From NCBI RefSeq assembly GCF_918797505.1, contig NC_092802.1, forward strand, positions 10,001,480 through 10,065,479: DNA of 64,000 nt. The letters are read 5' to 3'. How positions within the stretch are numbered: the stretch's first letter is position 1; every line of letters starts with the position of its first letter. This document shows positions 55,401-63,500 of the stretch, piece after piece. Position numbers and translations under genes: made by a program. A model generated the notes under the pieces. It saw only the letters and a list, made by a program, of their open reading frames with translations, was not told the DNA's origin and made no database searches. Source of the stretch: Bemisia tabaci. Lineage: Eukaryota > Arthropoda > Insecta > Hemiptera > Aleyrodidae.

Positions 55401-58400
55401 ACGACTTTGTTTAAAAGGAGAGGTATCAATGAAGGCTATTTTTGCGCCCACCCTAAATTTCCTCAACTCGGCGATTTTTGGCTCATTACAGATCTGTATT
55501 ATACGGAATGCATCATGATTTGGTCTATTTTTATCTCTTTTTGGGACTAGTACTGGCCTTAACATGGGTTTGAAGGCCTTTTTTGGAAAGAAAGTTTGCA
55601 TTGCGGGTTGTCTGGGGCCGCGGCACATTACATGCTTCAGATATACGTCTACAAATACATCGTAAAAGGAACAAGAATCAGATTCCAAACTGAAAAAAAA
55701 GGGGGAAAAATTGATTGTGAGGGAATTTTTCGACATCTACCCCTACAAGTCACCAGTCGGATTAAACTCACACAACTTTCTCTTCTGAGGGAGTTATAGG
55801 TCTGGTAAATACAAGCTTTATATGGATTGCATTCCGCAAAAAGGAACCGCAGAAGCATTGCAATGATGCTAAGATTGTGCAACTCCGTCCTTTACAATAA
55901 AATCACTGAAATCATGAACAAATATGAAATTTACAGGGTAATTTGTGTCTTAAATTTACTGTTTTTGGCGAGTAAAATAGAATCTGTTAATGAACAATCA
56001 GGTTTTTCTTCCGAGACTAAAGAGGTTCCACAATCTTAGCAATATTGCAATGCTCCTGGTTTCTTTTTGCAAAATGCAATCCATATGAAGGTTTACAAAT
56101 AAATCGTGAGACAAGGGTCAGGAATCAGATTGAAATAAAACGGGCAAACACCGAGTGTCAACCAGTGGCGTGGCGTGAATTGCGATATATCGATTGTTAT
56201 GCCATTTAAACCTATGGAAAAGGATCGATAAATAGGGTGTTCGCAGCGAACACCTTAATAATCGATTCTTTACCATAGCTTCAAATGGCGAGATATCGAT
56301 AATCGATTATTCACGCCACGCCACTGGTGTCTACCCAGCCGAGCGTCAAAAAAACTTAATCGGATCTCTTTTTTCAACTTTTTCTCCGAATTTGAGTGAC
56401 GCCTCATTGACAGCACGGTGCAGAGTAGTGCGAGTTGACGCCTCGCGCCATCGCGCCTTCAATTTTTTAGATGCAACACGGACATCCATCAAGCACGAAT
56501 AGTTGTATCTCCGCGCCGCGATCAACGCGCGTCCTCTGTTTTGATCTATATCCTTGTTGTGTCGGTCTTCTCCGTCCTATTAATCGTAGTGTTGTCTCAA
56601 GGGCTGCGGGAGCAACTCAAACAATGATAGGAGAGAAGTTATAGGGTCCGATTAAAAAAAAAAAAAAAAAAAAAAAATGAATTTGTTCTTGACGACTACC
56701 CCTAAAAATCCAAAGCCGGGTAAAAATAATAGTGGACCCGACTACCTCTTTTAGGAGAGTTTCAGATATGATTGAGGAGGGGGTAAAAAAGGGCCAGTAT
56801 GGAACCAAAGAAGTGGAAAATTTTAGAATTTCTCACTTTCAAAAAGGTAGCAGTAACATAGATAATACTTCAAAAATTATGAAAAGCAATGTATTCAAAT
56901 GTGGGTCAATTTGGCTCAACTACGAACTGGAAAAAAGTCTTGGGCATCTACGGGTTAAATGCACATCATTCAACGGCAATTCTTATAAACTGCCGTGATT
57001 TTCCTCTTCGTAGGAAAAAAATCTGTAAAACCTTGAAGGAGTGATGTTGATTTTTTTTCTTTTTAAAAGAGGAGGACACCGCAAAATAGTTAAGAAGCCC
57101 TGTTCACAAGGCTCTAGGTACAAGCCCACGGCTCACGAGTTAGCGCTCAGTTCCTTTGGATTTAATTGAAAATCTCGCTTTTCCATTTTCTCAAAAGGAG
57201 CTATATCCACTTTTACATTCTTTCTTATCCAGCTTCCACGAGCGCACCCCATCTTTCAGTGTCCGAAACTCACAGGCGCCAACGCGCCAATTGCGCCTAA
57301 AAAATCAACCATGGCGCCTAAAAAATGAAGGCTCTGCGCCAACGTGGCTCCTAAAAATTGCCCCCTAAAAATCTGGATTTTCATAGGGAATCTTATAAAG
57401 AAAGAAAAAGAAATCTATTTGAATTAAAAAAAAAACTCGGAATTTTCAGCACTGCAAGTGAAAGCTTTTTCTATTCTTCACGATTTCATTCTGATAGTGC
57501 TTTTGTCCTTCCCAAGTTACAGATACTTACTGGTTCTGTTCCAAGAACATCTTGCGTCTATCTTTCCACTAATTGCGCCATAATACCCTAGTAGCACAAT
57601 TAGTGTTTAAAATGTTTCAAAAATGTGTCACTGAAATAAAAAACATTGTCAACACATTTCATCGAAACATTTTAAACACGTTCAAAATGTTTTCATTCAG
57701 TTTTTAACACGTTTCAGACACTTCTCTATGTCACCCCAAATTTTTGTCAAACTGACACCCTATGCAGATGTTTCTGATACCTATTGAGGATGTAGCAAAG
57801 TTTCACTGATACGTTTCAGGAACATTTCTGAAACATATTTTTGAAAGGAAAGGTGATTGATGCTCTCACAAAATTGTTTCAGAAACGTTTCCAAAACATT
57901 TCGATGGTTTTCAAAATATTTCTTACGTTTCATCGAAACATATTAAACACGTTCAGAATGTGTTCATTCAGTTTTTAACACGTTTCAGACACTTCTCTAT
58001 GTCACCCCAAATTCTTGTGTCGCCTACACCGTGGGAAGATGTTTCTGAAACCTATTGAGGATGTTTCAAAGTTTCACTGAATCGTTTCAGCAACATTTCT
58101 GTAACATGTGTTTGAGAAAATTAGGTTCTGACTGTTCACTATGAAATGTTTTAGAAATGTTTGCATGTTTCAGAAATGTGTTTCTTCGGGGGTTAACTAG
58201 AGGCTAAGTATCAAAAATTTTCAGACATTTGTTTTAATAACTAATGTCGCTGTGGAATTAGAACCATCACAACAGGAATCCCTTGATACCAACCATGCCT
58301 GAAGGCTGAATCGTTACACTTCATCATTATCAACCTATCAGAGGGATTAGAACACCTTCACTTTAGAAAAGTATACGTAAAGCACGATGTACGGTTTCAA

Positions 58401-60375
58401 TATTCTAGATAATCCATAACTTATGAGCTTTTATGGAGATGAACTCGATTCATACAAGGAATTAAACGTGTTTATAACCTCCACATAATTAAATGTCCAA
58501 AAAGTATAGCTTGAGACGAAAAATTAAGCTGAAATTTGGTAAAATTGAGAAATTAAACGTTAACGCCCTCTGGTGGATTCAGTTTGAACCAGGAAAAGTT
58601 TTAGAAAGGTCCTAGAAATGTTTCTATGTTAATCAATGAAACATTTCTAAAACGTGTCAAAAACATTTTTAAGTGACGTATAAATTCAAACAAAATATTC
58701 AAAAAGGTTTTAGAGACATTTTGAAAATGTTTTGAAAAGGATTTGTTGAAACATTTTCAAAATGTGTTCCAAATATTTCAACTAAAACCACCCATTTCAG
58801 ATGACATTTATAATTTGTTTTGGAAACGTTTTAACAAAGATTAATGAGATGAAGAAGAAATGTTTGGAAAATAATTTTGACTCAGTTCAACGTAACAAAG
58901 ATCAAACTAGGTCAAAATGTTTTAAATTTGTTTCAAAAATGTTTCAGATGAAATGGTATTTTTCTAAATTCATACGAAATATTTCTGATATGTTTTAGAA
59001 ATATTTCTGAAAAATCGCGTAAATTTTTTTTAAATTTGTTTTCAAAACAATTCAAAATTTTGGTAATCACGCATCAAAAAACTGAAAGTAAAACATTTCA
59101 AATTTATTTCCAATATATTTTTTAGGTACAAAATTTGGACGTAGGTTTCGGAATAATGTTTCCAAGATAGTTCTGAAACATTTCTATTTTGTTTCATTTT
59201 TTACAGCCGCAATTTATTTCAAATTTCTTTCTAATATATTTTGATTTTAATTTTTTTAATTTTAAAAAAAAACGTTTTTAAAACGGTTCAAATTTGTATC
59301 AATGAAACCTCTGCAAAGCTTCGTGTCAATTATATATTTCAAAAATATTTCTGAAACGTTTCAGTGAGATGACACAAGTTAGACACCTATGAGATGTTTC
59401 TAAAATATTAGTGAAACGGGTTGTGCTACTAGGGTATATAAGCAGAAAGTCAAATTAGCTCCTAAAAAATCTTCAATGGCGCCTAAAAATCAGGCTTTAT
59501 GCGCCACATGGCTCCTGAAACTCGAAGGTGAGTTTCGAACACTGCCATCTTTCCACTTGCACAGTTTTTTTTTAGCATCAATACGTCCAGATGTCCATAC
59601 TCTCTCTATCAAGTCAAACGCCAACCGAAAACACAGGGAAAAGCGGAAACAAGGCTAAAATACAAAATATAAAGGCAGAACGTTTCGGTACACTCAAAAA
59701 AAGGCATGACTCTGAGACACATAAAAAATGGCTCGGAGTTCCATAATTGCTAACCAAAGTGACTTACCTGGCACAGTATGGCTTTCTGAGCCATACTTTA
59801 TTGGTCGTGAACCTATAAGCATGGCTCCACGAACTATATTTTATGGCTCCATAATCCATAACTCGGCCGGTAAGTCACTCTTCCCATGCTTGTTTTTTGA
59901 GTGTACCTTACGGCACCATTATCAACTGCTAAAAAATAATTAAAAATAAAAAAAGAAATTAAAATAAAAACCAACAAACGGCGTTACATAGTGAAATTGG
60001 TAAAATGAGTCAAATGCTTTATATATCGTTCAGCAACGACATCAAGTTCTTCATTTGCAGCTCGAGTTTTACACATCCTTCGGCCAAAGGATGAAGGGCG
60101 ATCAGGGAGGAGAACGGATTGTGATAATAAAAAATCTCGCCGTGAAATACAGCAAGTGTGGCGGTCCCGGTGCCGAGATCTATCAAGAGAGGAATCCACC
60201 GCCTGTCTTCGTTCAACAGCGAGAACGAGGCTACGACGGGAGTCAGCCCTGGTTTAAACTGCGAAGTCTTGGCAAATCCTTGAACTGGCTCAAAGTTCCC
60301 TCAGTGTCAAAATCGCCTTCAGAAAGGTTCTCACGAGCAGTGTCCCCGCAATCGTCTTTCAACAGTCACGTGTAA
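37645..60375 (+). CDS. Gene C: secreted astacin (M12A)-MAM protein, variant active site
   Basis: Ten exons (37645-37782, 40250-40331, 44250-44382, 45855-46032, 47955-48062, 49334-49451, 51784-51894, 52992-53173, 54685-54846, 60061-60375) give 508 residues with the same intron phases as gene B. Order: signal peptide 1 to about 25; short segment DEYRTVRDRGPG; astacin domain about 58-251; MAM domain about 266-437; Ser/Arg-rich tail. The zinc motif from residue 147 is HELGHVLTLKHD. All three His ligands and the catalytic Glu are present, but the invariant Gly is Thr and the Glu after the third His is Asp. The Met-turn is SVMAY, with Ala for His. The cysteines before the zinc motif (GCS and LSC), lost in gene B, are kept. 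Expected role: an extracellular metalloprotease or a derived binding protein; activity is plausible but unproven. Confidence 0.86.
38325..38874. mobile_element. ~550-bp TIR element GGACCACTAGACAAGG, copy 4
   Basis: A complete copy in gene C intron 1; gene B intron 1 also carries one (10007-10560), at a different distance from the exons. Confidence 0.85.
38978..39141. mobile_element. Hairpin element CAGTGGCGTGGCGTG, copy 3
   Basis: Ends CAGTGGCGTGGCGTG / CACGCCACTG; one arm is more diverged (TTCATCTGTCATTTAAACC). In gene C intron 1. Confidence 0.8.
40250..40331 (+). CDS. Gene C exon 2: start of astacin domain
   Basis: 82 bases like its gene B counterpart, between AATGTAG and TTTAA|GTAAGT. 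It encodes ARTKKLLNNPEKLW then PKAAVIFRIDDDL. The basic stretch is RTKK, without the P1 Arg of a furin site, unlike RKKR in gene B. Confidence 0.84.
41186..41350. mobile_element. Hairpin element CAGTGGCGTGGCGTG, copy 4
   Basis: A near-perfect palindrome in gene C intron 2, loop GGTGTTCGCTGCGAACACC. Confidence 0.85.
41966..42129. mobile_element. Hairpin element CAGTGGCGTGGCGTG, copy 5 (diverged)
   Basis: The right end (GATACATTGCAAATCACGCC) is intact; the left end is eroded (CTAGTGGCGAGAAC). In gene C intron 2. Confidence 0.7.
42248..42402. mobile_element. Hairpin element, GGCGGATCCAGCAAATTGGC family, copy 2
   Basis: GGCGGATCCAGCAAATTGGC and the inverse GCCAAATTGCTGGATCCGCC are perfect 20-base ends. 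The loop GGAAGGGCCAGGTGCTCCGAC matches the 18158 copy in inverse. Confidence 0.8.
42476..42691 (-). pseudogene. Non-LTR retrotransposon, C-terminal fragment
   Basis: The minus-strand frame encodes RMPDDRLPKKVLDWVHPGRK, then RRGRPAKSWVEGI and LWQDRYRWRLGV, ending AEAL and a stop. The pattern (basic GRRRRGRP, W, then a DR.WR.GV end) is the familiar C-terminus of reverse-transcriptase LINE proteins. Only about 70 residues remain, so it is a 5'-truncated dead copy. A shorter fragment of the same tail is near 54560-54600. In gene C intron 2. Confidence 0.72.
43156..43768. mobile_element. TIR element GGGCCTGTTGCATGCAAGAG
   Basis: Arms of at least 180 bases: GGGCCTGTTGCATGCAAGAG ... GAACGCGCTTTTTCAAATTT ... 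CGTCTGGGGGCAGTTTTCTA, returned inverted to CTCTTGCATGCAACAGGCCC. No transposase. In gene C intron 2, shortly before exon 3. Confidence 0.8.
44250..44382 (+). CDS. Gene C exon 3: astacin domain helix and TCIRF segment
   Basis: 133 bases, phase 1 in and 2 out, the same length as gene B exon 3. It encodes CPGSKICRTIIRAMKAW, then DKTCIRFKQRSGEHDWVRI. The donor is CAATT|GTGAGT. Confidence 0.87.
45855..46032 (+). CDS. Gene C exon 4: catalytic exon, HELGHVLTLKHD
   Basis: 178 bases, the same size as gene B exon 4. It encodes GCSADNGRQGGEQELSCGPG, then LMHELGHVLTLKHDHQRPDR and DKYVKV. The cysteine pair and three zinc His residues are intact. Gly-to-Thr lies in the Gly-turn, and Asp replaces the Glu that in astacin contacts the new N-terminus after activation. 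A hairpin element starts about 37 bases after the donor. Confidence 0.9.
46070..46237. mobile_element. Hairpin element CAGTGGCGTGGCGTG, copy 6 (diverged)
   Basis: Recognised by GACGTGCTTCGCGATATTCG, GGTGTTCAGAACAAGCACC and the end CGCCTCGCCACTG. It begins about 37 bases after the donor of the catalytic exon of gene C. Confidence 0.75.
46731..47534. mobile_element. Non-autonomous pogo/Tigger-like element
   Basis: CAGTGGATATCGGATATAAC at the left and GTTATATCCGATATCCACTG at the right are perfect inverted 20-mers, flanked by TA/TA. Many GTCGTTATAACCGAT words lie near both ends. These TIRs resemble those of pogo/Tigger-type Tc1-mariner transposons. At 804 bp without a transposase frame it needs one in trans. 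Confidence 0.85.
47955..48062 (+). CDS. Gene C exon 5: Met-turn exon
   Basis: 36 codons between TTCACAG and TCAAAG|GTGAAG. It encodes GFENQFEIKDRSEFNILGLP, then YDRHSVMAYGASTFSK. SVMAY replaces the usual SIMHY; the zinc-ligand Tyr is kept. Confidence 0.87.
48225..48434. repeat. GC-rich hairpin block (paralogue of 28328-28532)
   Basis: Hairpin GGCGCCTTCAAACCTAAGG / CCTTAGGTTTGTAGGCGCC followed by GCGCAGGCGCGACGTT, ATACCGTGCCAAAAA and GGATAAATAACG. It is nearly identical to the block after gene B, and in both places is followed directly by a CACTGAAAAAAATTCTCGGC MITE. Confidence 0.8.
48435..48704. mobile_element. MITE CACTGAAAAAAATTCTCGG, truncated copy
   Basis: Begins as the complete copies do and breaks off after AGTAAAATTACCGACAAAC, with no right end. 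Confidence 0.78.
48950..49168. mobile_element. MITE CACTGAAAAAAAGGTATGG
   Basis: CACTGAAAAAAAGGTATGGTA and TACCATTATTTTTCTCAGTG are inverted ends around a 219-bp body rich in TATAGTAGT/ACTATA words. In gene C intron 5. Confidence 0.65.
49334..49451 (+). CDS. Gene C exon 6: end of protease domain
   Basis: 39 codons plus one base, ending TGTACTG|GTTAGT. It encodes KISEGDAMKITDLYRC, the astacin C-terminal signature with the final cysteine. Confidence 0.87.
50646..50808. mobile_element. Hairpin element CAGTGGCGTGGCGTG, copy 7
   Basis: A near-perfect palindrome in gene C intron 6, with GTTTAAACC inner arms. Confidence 0.85.
51058..51229. mobile_element. Hairpin element CAGTGGCGTGGCGTG, copy 8
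   Basis: 250 bases downstream of copy 7 in the same intron, with a small insertion in the left arm (GTTAGTTATTCC). Confidence 0.83.
51247..51515. mobile_element. Palindromic element GGACAAAGCTATAGACAAAG
   Basis: GATGGACAAAGCTATAGACA ... ATCCTATTGGTGG is inverted as CCAATAGGATTG ... TCTTTGTCTATAGCTTTGTC. It abuts hairpin copy 8 in gene C intron 6. Confidence 0.7.
51784..51894 (+). CDS. Gene C exon 7: MAM domain start
   Basis: Phase 1 on both sides. It encodes TSWPVDVFCDFKDDDCGFDW, then FRQGTWKWVPES. It has the MAM opening cysteines 266 and 273, with one residue more between them than in gene B. The SWPVDV lead-in is shared with gene B (NWPVDV). Confidence 0.87.
52992..53173 (+). CDS. Gene C exon 8: MAM domain, middle part
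   Basis: 60 codons plus the phase remainder, after a long T tract and CCAGAG. It encodes KGGHLISSSP, NIYSINFHGLSPFDRDRGPM and GCISFEYSF, ending TTNGEISLS|GTTAGT. Cys 332 is the third MAM cysteine. It lacks the private Cys of gene B. Confidence 0.86.
53292..53555. mobile_element. MITE CACTGAAAAA...GTTCGGT
   Basis: CACTG plus an A tract and AGTTCGGTTGTACCGAAGTT at the left; CGAACGTTCGGTTTACGTGA, a T tract and CAGCG at the right. The body is full of TTCGGT/ACCGAA words. In gene C intron 8. Confidence 0.65.
53640..53960 (+). mobile_element. tRNA-derived SINE (two parts)
   Basis: The head GAGTGGCCAGCGCAACGGAC, TATCGCCAACGCGG and B-box-like ACGTTCGATC is followed by a body shared with the minus-strand copy at 29435-29590. 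The later TTAAATGGTCTCAAACATCA segment matches the SINE at 14033-14300. Confidence 0.55.
54172..54426. mobile_element. TIR element GCTGCCGTGCTAAGG, copy 2
   Basis: GCTGCCGTGCTAAGGAAGAA / CTTAGCACGGCAGC ends and inner CGCCGTATGAAC, GTTGCCAAATTTCCTTCGAT arms form a near-perfect palindrome. It sits inside a longer palindrome whose halves are TTTCTATCAAACGGAACTAA (near 54056) and ATGGCGCTTAGTTCCGTTTG (near 54425). Confidence 0.82.
54685..54846 (+). CDS. Gene C exon 9: MAM domain, third part
   Basis: 54 codons between GTGCAG and TTCAGA|GTAAGG. It encodes LLKVDVDTPFDIRYKSHRLQ, then NVRIWSHNDKN and NVQGPFR. It is six codons longer than in genes A and B, in the loop before the terminal GPF motif. 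Confidence 0.86.
54956..55196. mobile_element. Palindromic MITE, TCTAGACTCTTGAAAAC family, copy 3
   Basis: CACTGG and an A tract, ACACATTGGATCTAGAGTC, and the inverse right end CCAATGTGTTTTTTTCCAGCG. It is inserted in another palindrome (54928-55299), which continues as TATGTGCATTAAGACATGAG. Confidence 0.85.
55822..56088. mobile_element. TIR element ATTGGATTGCATTTTGCAAA, copy 2
   Basis: ATATGGATTGCATTCCGCAA, then AAGGAACCGCAG; right arm TTTGCAAAATGCAATCCATA. Same design as 6743-7016. Confidence 0.75.
56163..56326. mobile_element. Hairpin element CAGTGGCGTGGCGTG, copy 9
   Basis: Complete copy in gene C intron 9. The right arm carries the variant CTTCAAATGGCGAGATATCG, also seen in copies 3 and 6, which suggests subfamilies. 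Confidence 0.83.
57586..59434. mobile_element. 1.85-kb TIR element rich in GTTTCAGAAA words
   Basis: CCCTAGTAGCACAA and TTGTGCTACTAGGG are perfect inverted ends flanked by TA. The interior has dozens of GAAACATTTC/GAAATGTTTC variants. A ~190-base segment is duplicated directly at 57660 and 57931 (CACGTTTCAGACACTTCTCT, TGTCACCCCAAATT). No transposase is recognisable. In gene C intron 9. Confidence 0.7.
60061..60375 (+). CDS. Gene C exon 10: MAM end and Ser-rich tail
   Basis: LEFYTSFGQRMKGDQGGERI then LAVKYSKC closes the MAM domain at Cys 437. The tail carries NWLKVPSVSKSPSERFSRAV and ends SPQSSFNSHV before TAA. It is separated from exon 9 by a 5.2-kb intron of stacked repeats; the join rests on phase, acceptor (TTTGCAG) and homology to genes A and B. 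A MITE starts fifteen bases after the stop. Confidence 0.86.
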   Translation, partial: LEFYTSFGQRMKGDQGGERIVIIKNLAVKYSKCGGPGAEIYQERNPPPVFVQQRERGYDGSQPWFKLRSLGKSLNWLKVPSVSKSPSERFSRAVSPQSSFNSHV

Positions 60376-60389
60376 AAATGCAGTAAATG

Positions 60390-60799
60390 CACTGAAAAAA
60401 ATTCTCGGCGTTTTTACCAAGGTCCGTTGGTACCTTTACCATCTCACTTTCTTTACCAATTATTGGTAATTTTACCAAGACAGACTGGTAAGCTTACCTA
60501 AAAACCGGTATTTTTACTGTTTTTTTCAGGTAAGAATACCACTTTTATTGGTAATCAATTCCGGGTAACTTTGCCATTTTATCTCGGTAATTCTACTACA
60601 GTCGAAAAAATTTTGGCGTTTTTACCAAGGTCCAGTAAAATTACCGAGAAAGTTCATTAGTTTTGCCGAGATTCTCGGTAAAATTACCAATTCCATAAAT
60701 AGTGATTTTACCAAGAAAAAACTGGGATCAAATAGAACCCTGAATTCTTGGTAGTGTTACACTTTTCTTAGTAAATACACCGAGATTTTTTTTTCAGTG
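60390..60799. mobile_element. MITE CACTGAAAAAAATTCTCGG, complete copy
   Basis: CACTGAAAAAAATTCTCGGC ... CCGAGATTTTTTTTTCAGTG, 410 bp, the cleanest copy in the window. It starts 15 bases after the gene C stop, as a sister copy does after gene B. Confidence 0.83.
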
Positions 60800-60862
60800 T
60801 GCAGTCAAAAATTGGGTAACGTTGCATAATGTCAACGATCATGGTGTCAACTAGAGTCCCTT

Positions 60863-61306
60863 AAGGTGATTCGATGGACGCCACATTTTGTGTCAGAACG
60901 GCATGCGATATATCGCATCAATTGGTTCCATTTTTTTAGCTACTCGTCATTGTTCTCCAATTTTGAGATCGCAATCCTGTTGTCAGGAGACTAAAGCACT
61001 CACTAACGAATTTTAACAACGAAATTCAACGTGATAAAAGCGTGATTTTTTTAGAGAGAAAATATAGCATTCGAGTACAGTTTCCATATCAGTTCATATG
61101 CGATGTTTTCTCTCTAAAAAAAACCACGCCTTTATTACATTGAATTTCTTTGTTAAAATTCGTAAGTGAGTGCTTTAGTCTCCTGAAAACAGAATTGCCA
61201 TCTCAAAATTGGTGAAAAATGACGAGTAGCTGAAAAAATGGAACCAATTGATGCGATATACCGCATGCCGTTCTGACACAAAATATGGCGTCCATCGAAT
61301 CACCTT
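60863..61306. mobile_element. TIR element AGGTGATTCGATGGACGCC
   Basis: AAGGTGATTCGATGGACGCC at the left and GGCGTCCATCGAATCACCTT at the right; the arms stay complementary almost to the centre (TTTTTTTAGAGAGAAAA / TTTTCTCTCTAAAAAAA). Confidence 0.82.
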
Positions 61307-62346
61307 GACAATGTGAATCCATTTCTGTTTGGTTCCCGTATTTTAGGCTGCCGACTGTGACGTTTATTTGGTAGCACTACATAGACTTTATTTGACTCCA
61401 AAGCGTGTATGTGTAGTAAGCTTTAAGTACTATAATATTACACACAGTTAAAAAAAAATGGACTTGTGTATTATTGTGTAGTTGTTTTTAGAAATTTCAG
61501 TGTACTTCTTCTGAAAATCTTGGAGTAAAAATACTCGAGGTGGAGAAAAAGTGCACAATCTCGATGAATAAACACAAATAACAAAAAAATGCTTACAAAA
61601 ATTACTCAAGGGCTCTTCTGACTGAGTGAAATCGTAGAACTTTGTGTTTTCAAAATAAAAACACAACACTTGCAACATATTCTGAGCTCTTAAGAAAAGA
61701 TGCACAATAATATCACGACTCTGTGTTTCTTTTCATTAACGAGAGAGAATGTTTTTACGGTCCTAAGAAAATATTCTTACGTCGGTGTTGTTTTGCACAC
61801 TCGTAGACTAAAACATCATGGTGCAAAGAGAAATAAAACACAGGCAATCTCGAGAAAAAAACTCAAAACGGTTGGGCACCAGAACCTCTGTGTGTTAAAA
61901 TAAATTAACCAATTGGGAGAAAAAATACTCTACTAGTATGATTAAGTTCTGAAATGATGTAAAGAAACACACTACAAATATATGAAAGTGCACGAGTTTG
62001 TGCACAAATTAACAGCTCTGTGTGTTAATGCTCATTGTTCGTGTGTAAAAACACAGTGGTTGTGTATATATTTTGGTTCACGCATGCGCAGTAAGTCCCC
62101 GTCTCGCAACGCAGATACCCATGATCCTCAGTTAGAGCGTGCGCGATCCGCGAGACCCATGTCCAAGTGAATTGTGCAACCCAGGTCGAGTGTTCTTCCG
62201 TTGTATATTTTTAACGTATTAAGCATTCCATTGCGTGATATACTTATTGTGTTTGAACGATAGCATCGTTACGAAAAGGCTCCGCTGCCTTATACTTAGT
62301 GATTTATAGTGATTACGAATGGAAAGACGAATGAACAACTAGCATA

Positions 62347-63180
62347 CACTGTTAAAAATCTTTCGGGAAACCCGGAGTGAAATGCGGAGTGACCTGAGAT
62401 CGCAGTGAAAATCACTCCGTCGAGGAGTTCGGAACTCTCCATGAAAGTGAATTGCCGCGATAGCGAGACAATGTCGCTGCAGCGAATCAGTTGTTAACTC
62501 CCCACTTTTACCTGGAGTGATTTTCACCCCGAGCAGAGAGTGCGCCATTGCGCGCACTACTGCACAAACGCGACCCATGAGAATAAGAGGCGTGATTTCA
62601 GCCTTATCAACCATCCGACCCTCGAGGCTCAGTGGCAGAGCACTGGACTATCACCAACGCGGCTCGGGTCCAAATCCACACGGGAGCGCTCGGAATTTTA
62701 CGCTACAAATCGTCGCAGGATCTAAGGTAAATGGTTAATGTTGTCATTAGTAAGGTAATCCGAATTTCAATTGTGATAAACTTGTAGAAACCCGTAACTA
62801 ATGTTCATGGCAAGAACTTCCATGTCTATTTGACAGCGTGCGCTGAGTATGTCGTAGAAAGTAGTTCAGTCATTAATTGACAGATAGCGCTATCGGCGTG
62901 ATTTCGTGAAATTTTGAAACCCTGCGCGGTAGCGTCGCGTGAATTCTTGTAGCAGCATATTGCCCCTTCCTCGAGCTTCCCCTCACCTCTCCTGAAATCA
63001 CTCCTTTGTGTGGTGATTAGCACCCTGTGGTCGGGGTGCATTACACGCCGAGTTCAGGAGTGTTGTTCCCTCCGCGCCGTCGGTCACTCGTTCGTATTTT
63101 CACTCGATTTTTCCATGGGCAAAATAGAGGCGAAGTAAGAGTGATTCTCACCCCGGAATCTTCTAAAATTTCTAACAGTG
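62347..63180. mobile_element. TA-flanked element CACTGTTAAAAATCTTTC
   Basis: CACTGTTAAAAATCTTTCGG and AAATTTCTAACAGTG are inverted ends with TA on both sides. The interior has repeated GGAGTGATTTTCAC/GTGAAAATCACTCC words and a tRNA-like segment at 62626-62680 (GGCTCAGTGGCAGAGCACTG, B-box-like GGTCCAAATCC). Confidence 0.65.
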
Positions 63181-63187
63181 TAGCCAC

Positions 63188-63500
63188 ATGGCAACACTGT
63201 CGAGTTTGGAGAAGCGTACATCCGGACGGAACCTAGAAATTTTTCGGACACGTTTTATCTGTGTACAGATGTATAATTCTCTTCCTAATGATTTTAAGGA
63301 TCTACCTCGTGAAGGTAACTTAGTAGCAATTTTCTATCAATTGAAAACGTTCTGTTTAGTAGGAAATGCATAAGATTCAAAAGAGTTCTTATAGGTGATT
63401 GTTCTTCTTAATCTTTTAACACAGCCTGCTTTTTGACATGCATCATAGCCGTCATTTGGCGGCATCTATGTATGCACTGTTGAATAAATAAATCTCAAGA
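63188..63500 (+). pseudogene. Non-LTR retrotransposon 3' end (possible)
   Basis: A 61-codon frame encodes FICVQMYNSLPNDFKDLPRE then FYQLKTFCLVGNA. The LWNxLPxxxK...F...LK pattern is common at the C-terminus of CR1/Jockey-like reverse transcriptases. About 110 bases later come TGTTGAATAAATAAATC, typical of a LINE 3' end. The 5' part is missing; identification is tentative. Confidence 0.45.

Larger units (their letters stand above)
54847..60060 (+). other. Gene C intron 9 (5.2 kb)
   Basis: The longest intron of gene C. It holds the nested MITE, the ATTGGATTGC element copy 2, hairpin copy 9, the GTTTC-rich element and, at 59690-59905, a possible MITE with ACACTCAAAAAAAGGCATG / TTGTTTTTTGAGTGTACC ends. 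Nothing coding was recognised. Confidence 0.5.

Noticed and set aside
55281..55736. The longest open frame in the window (151 codons, minus strand)
   Set aside because: Its C-terminal part overlaps a fragment of the CGACGGTGAAACTACC repeat family (CATCTCGTTTGCGGTGTTTC). It matches no family I recognise and lies in a gene C intron. Most likely a chance frame.
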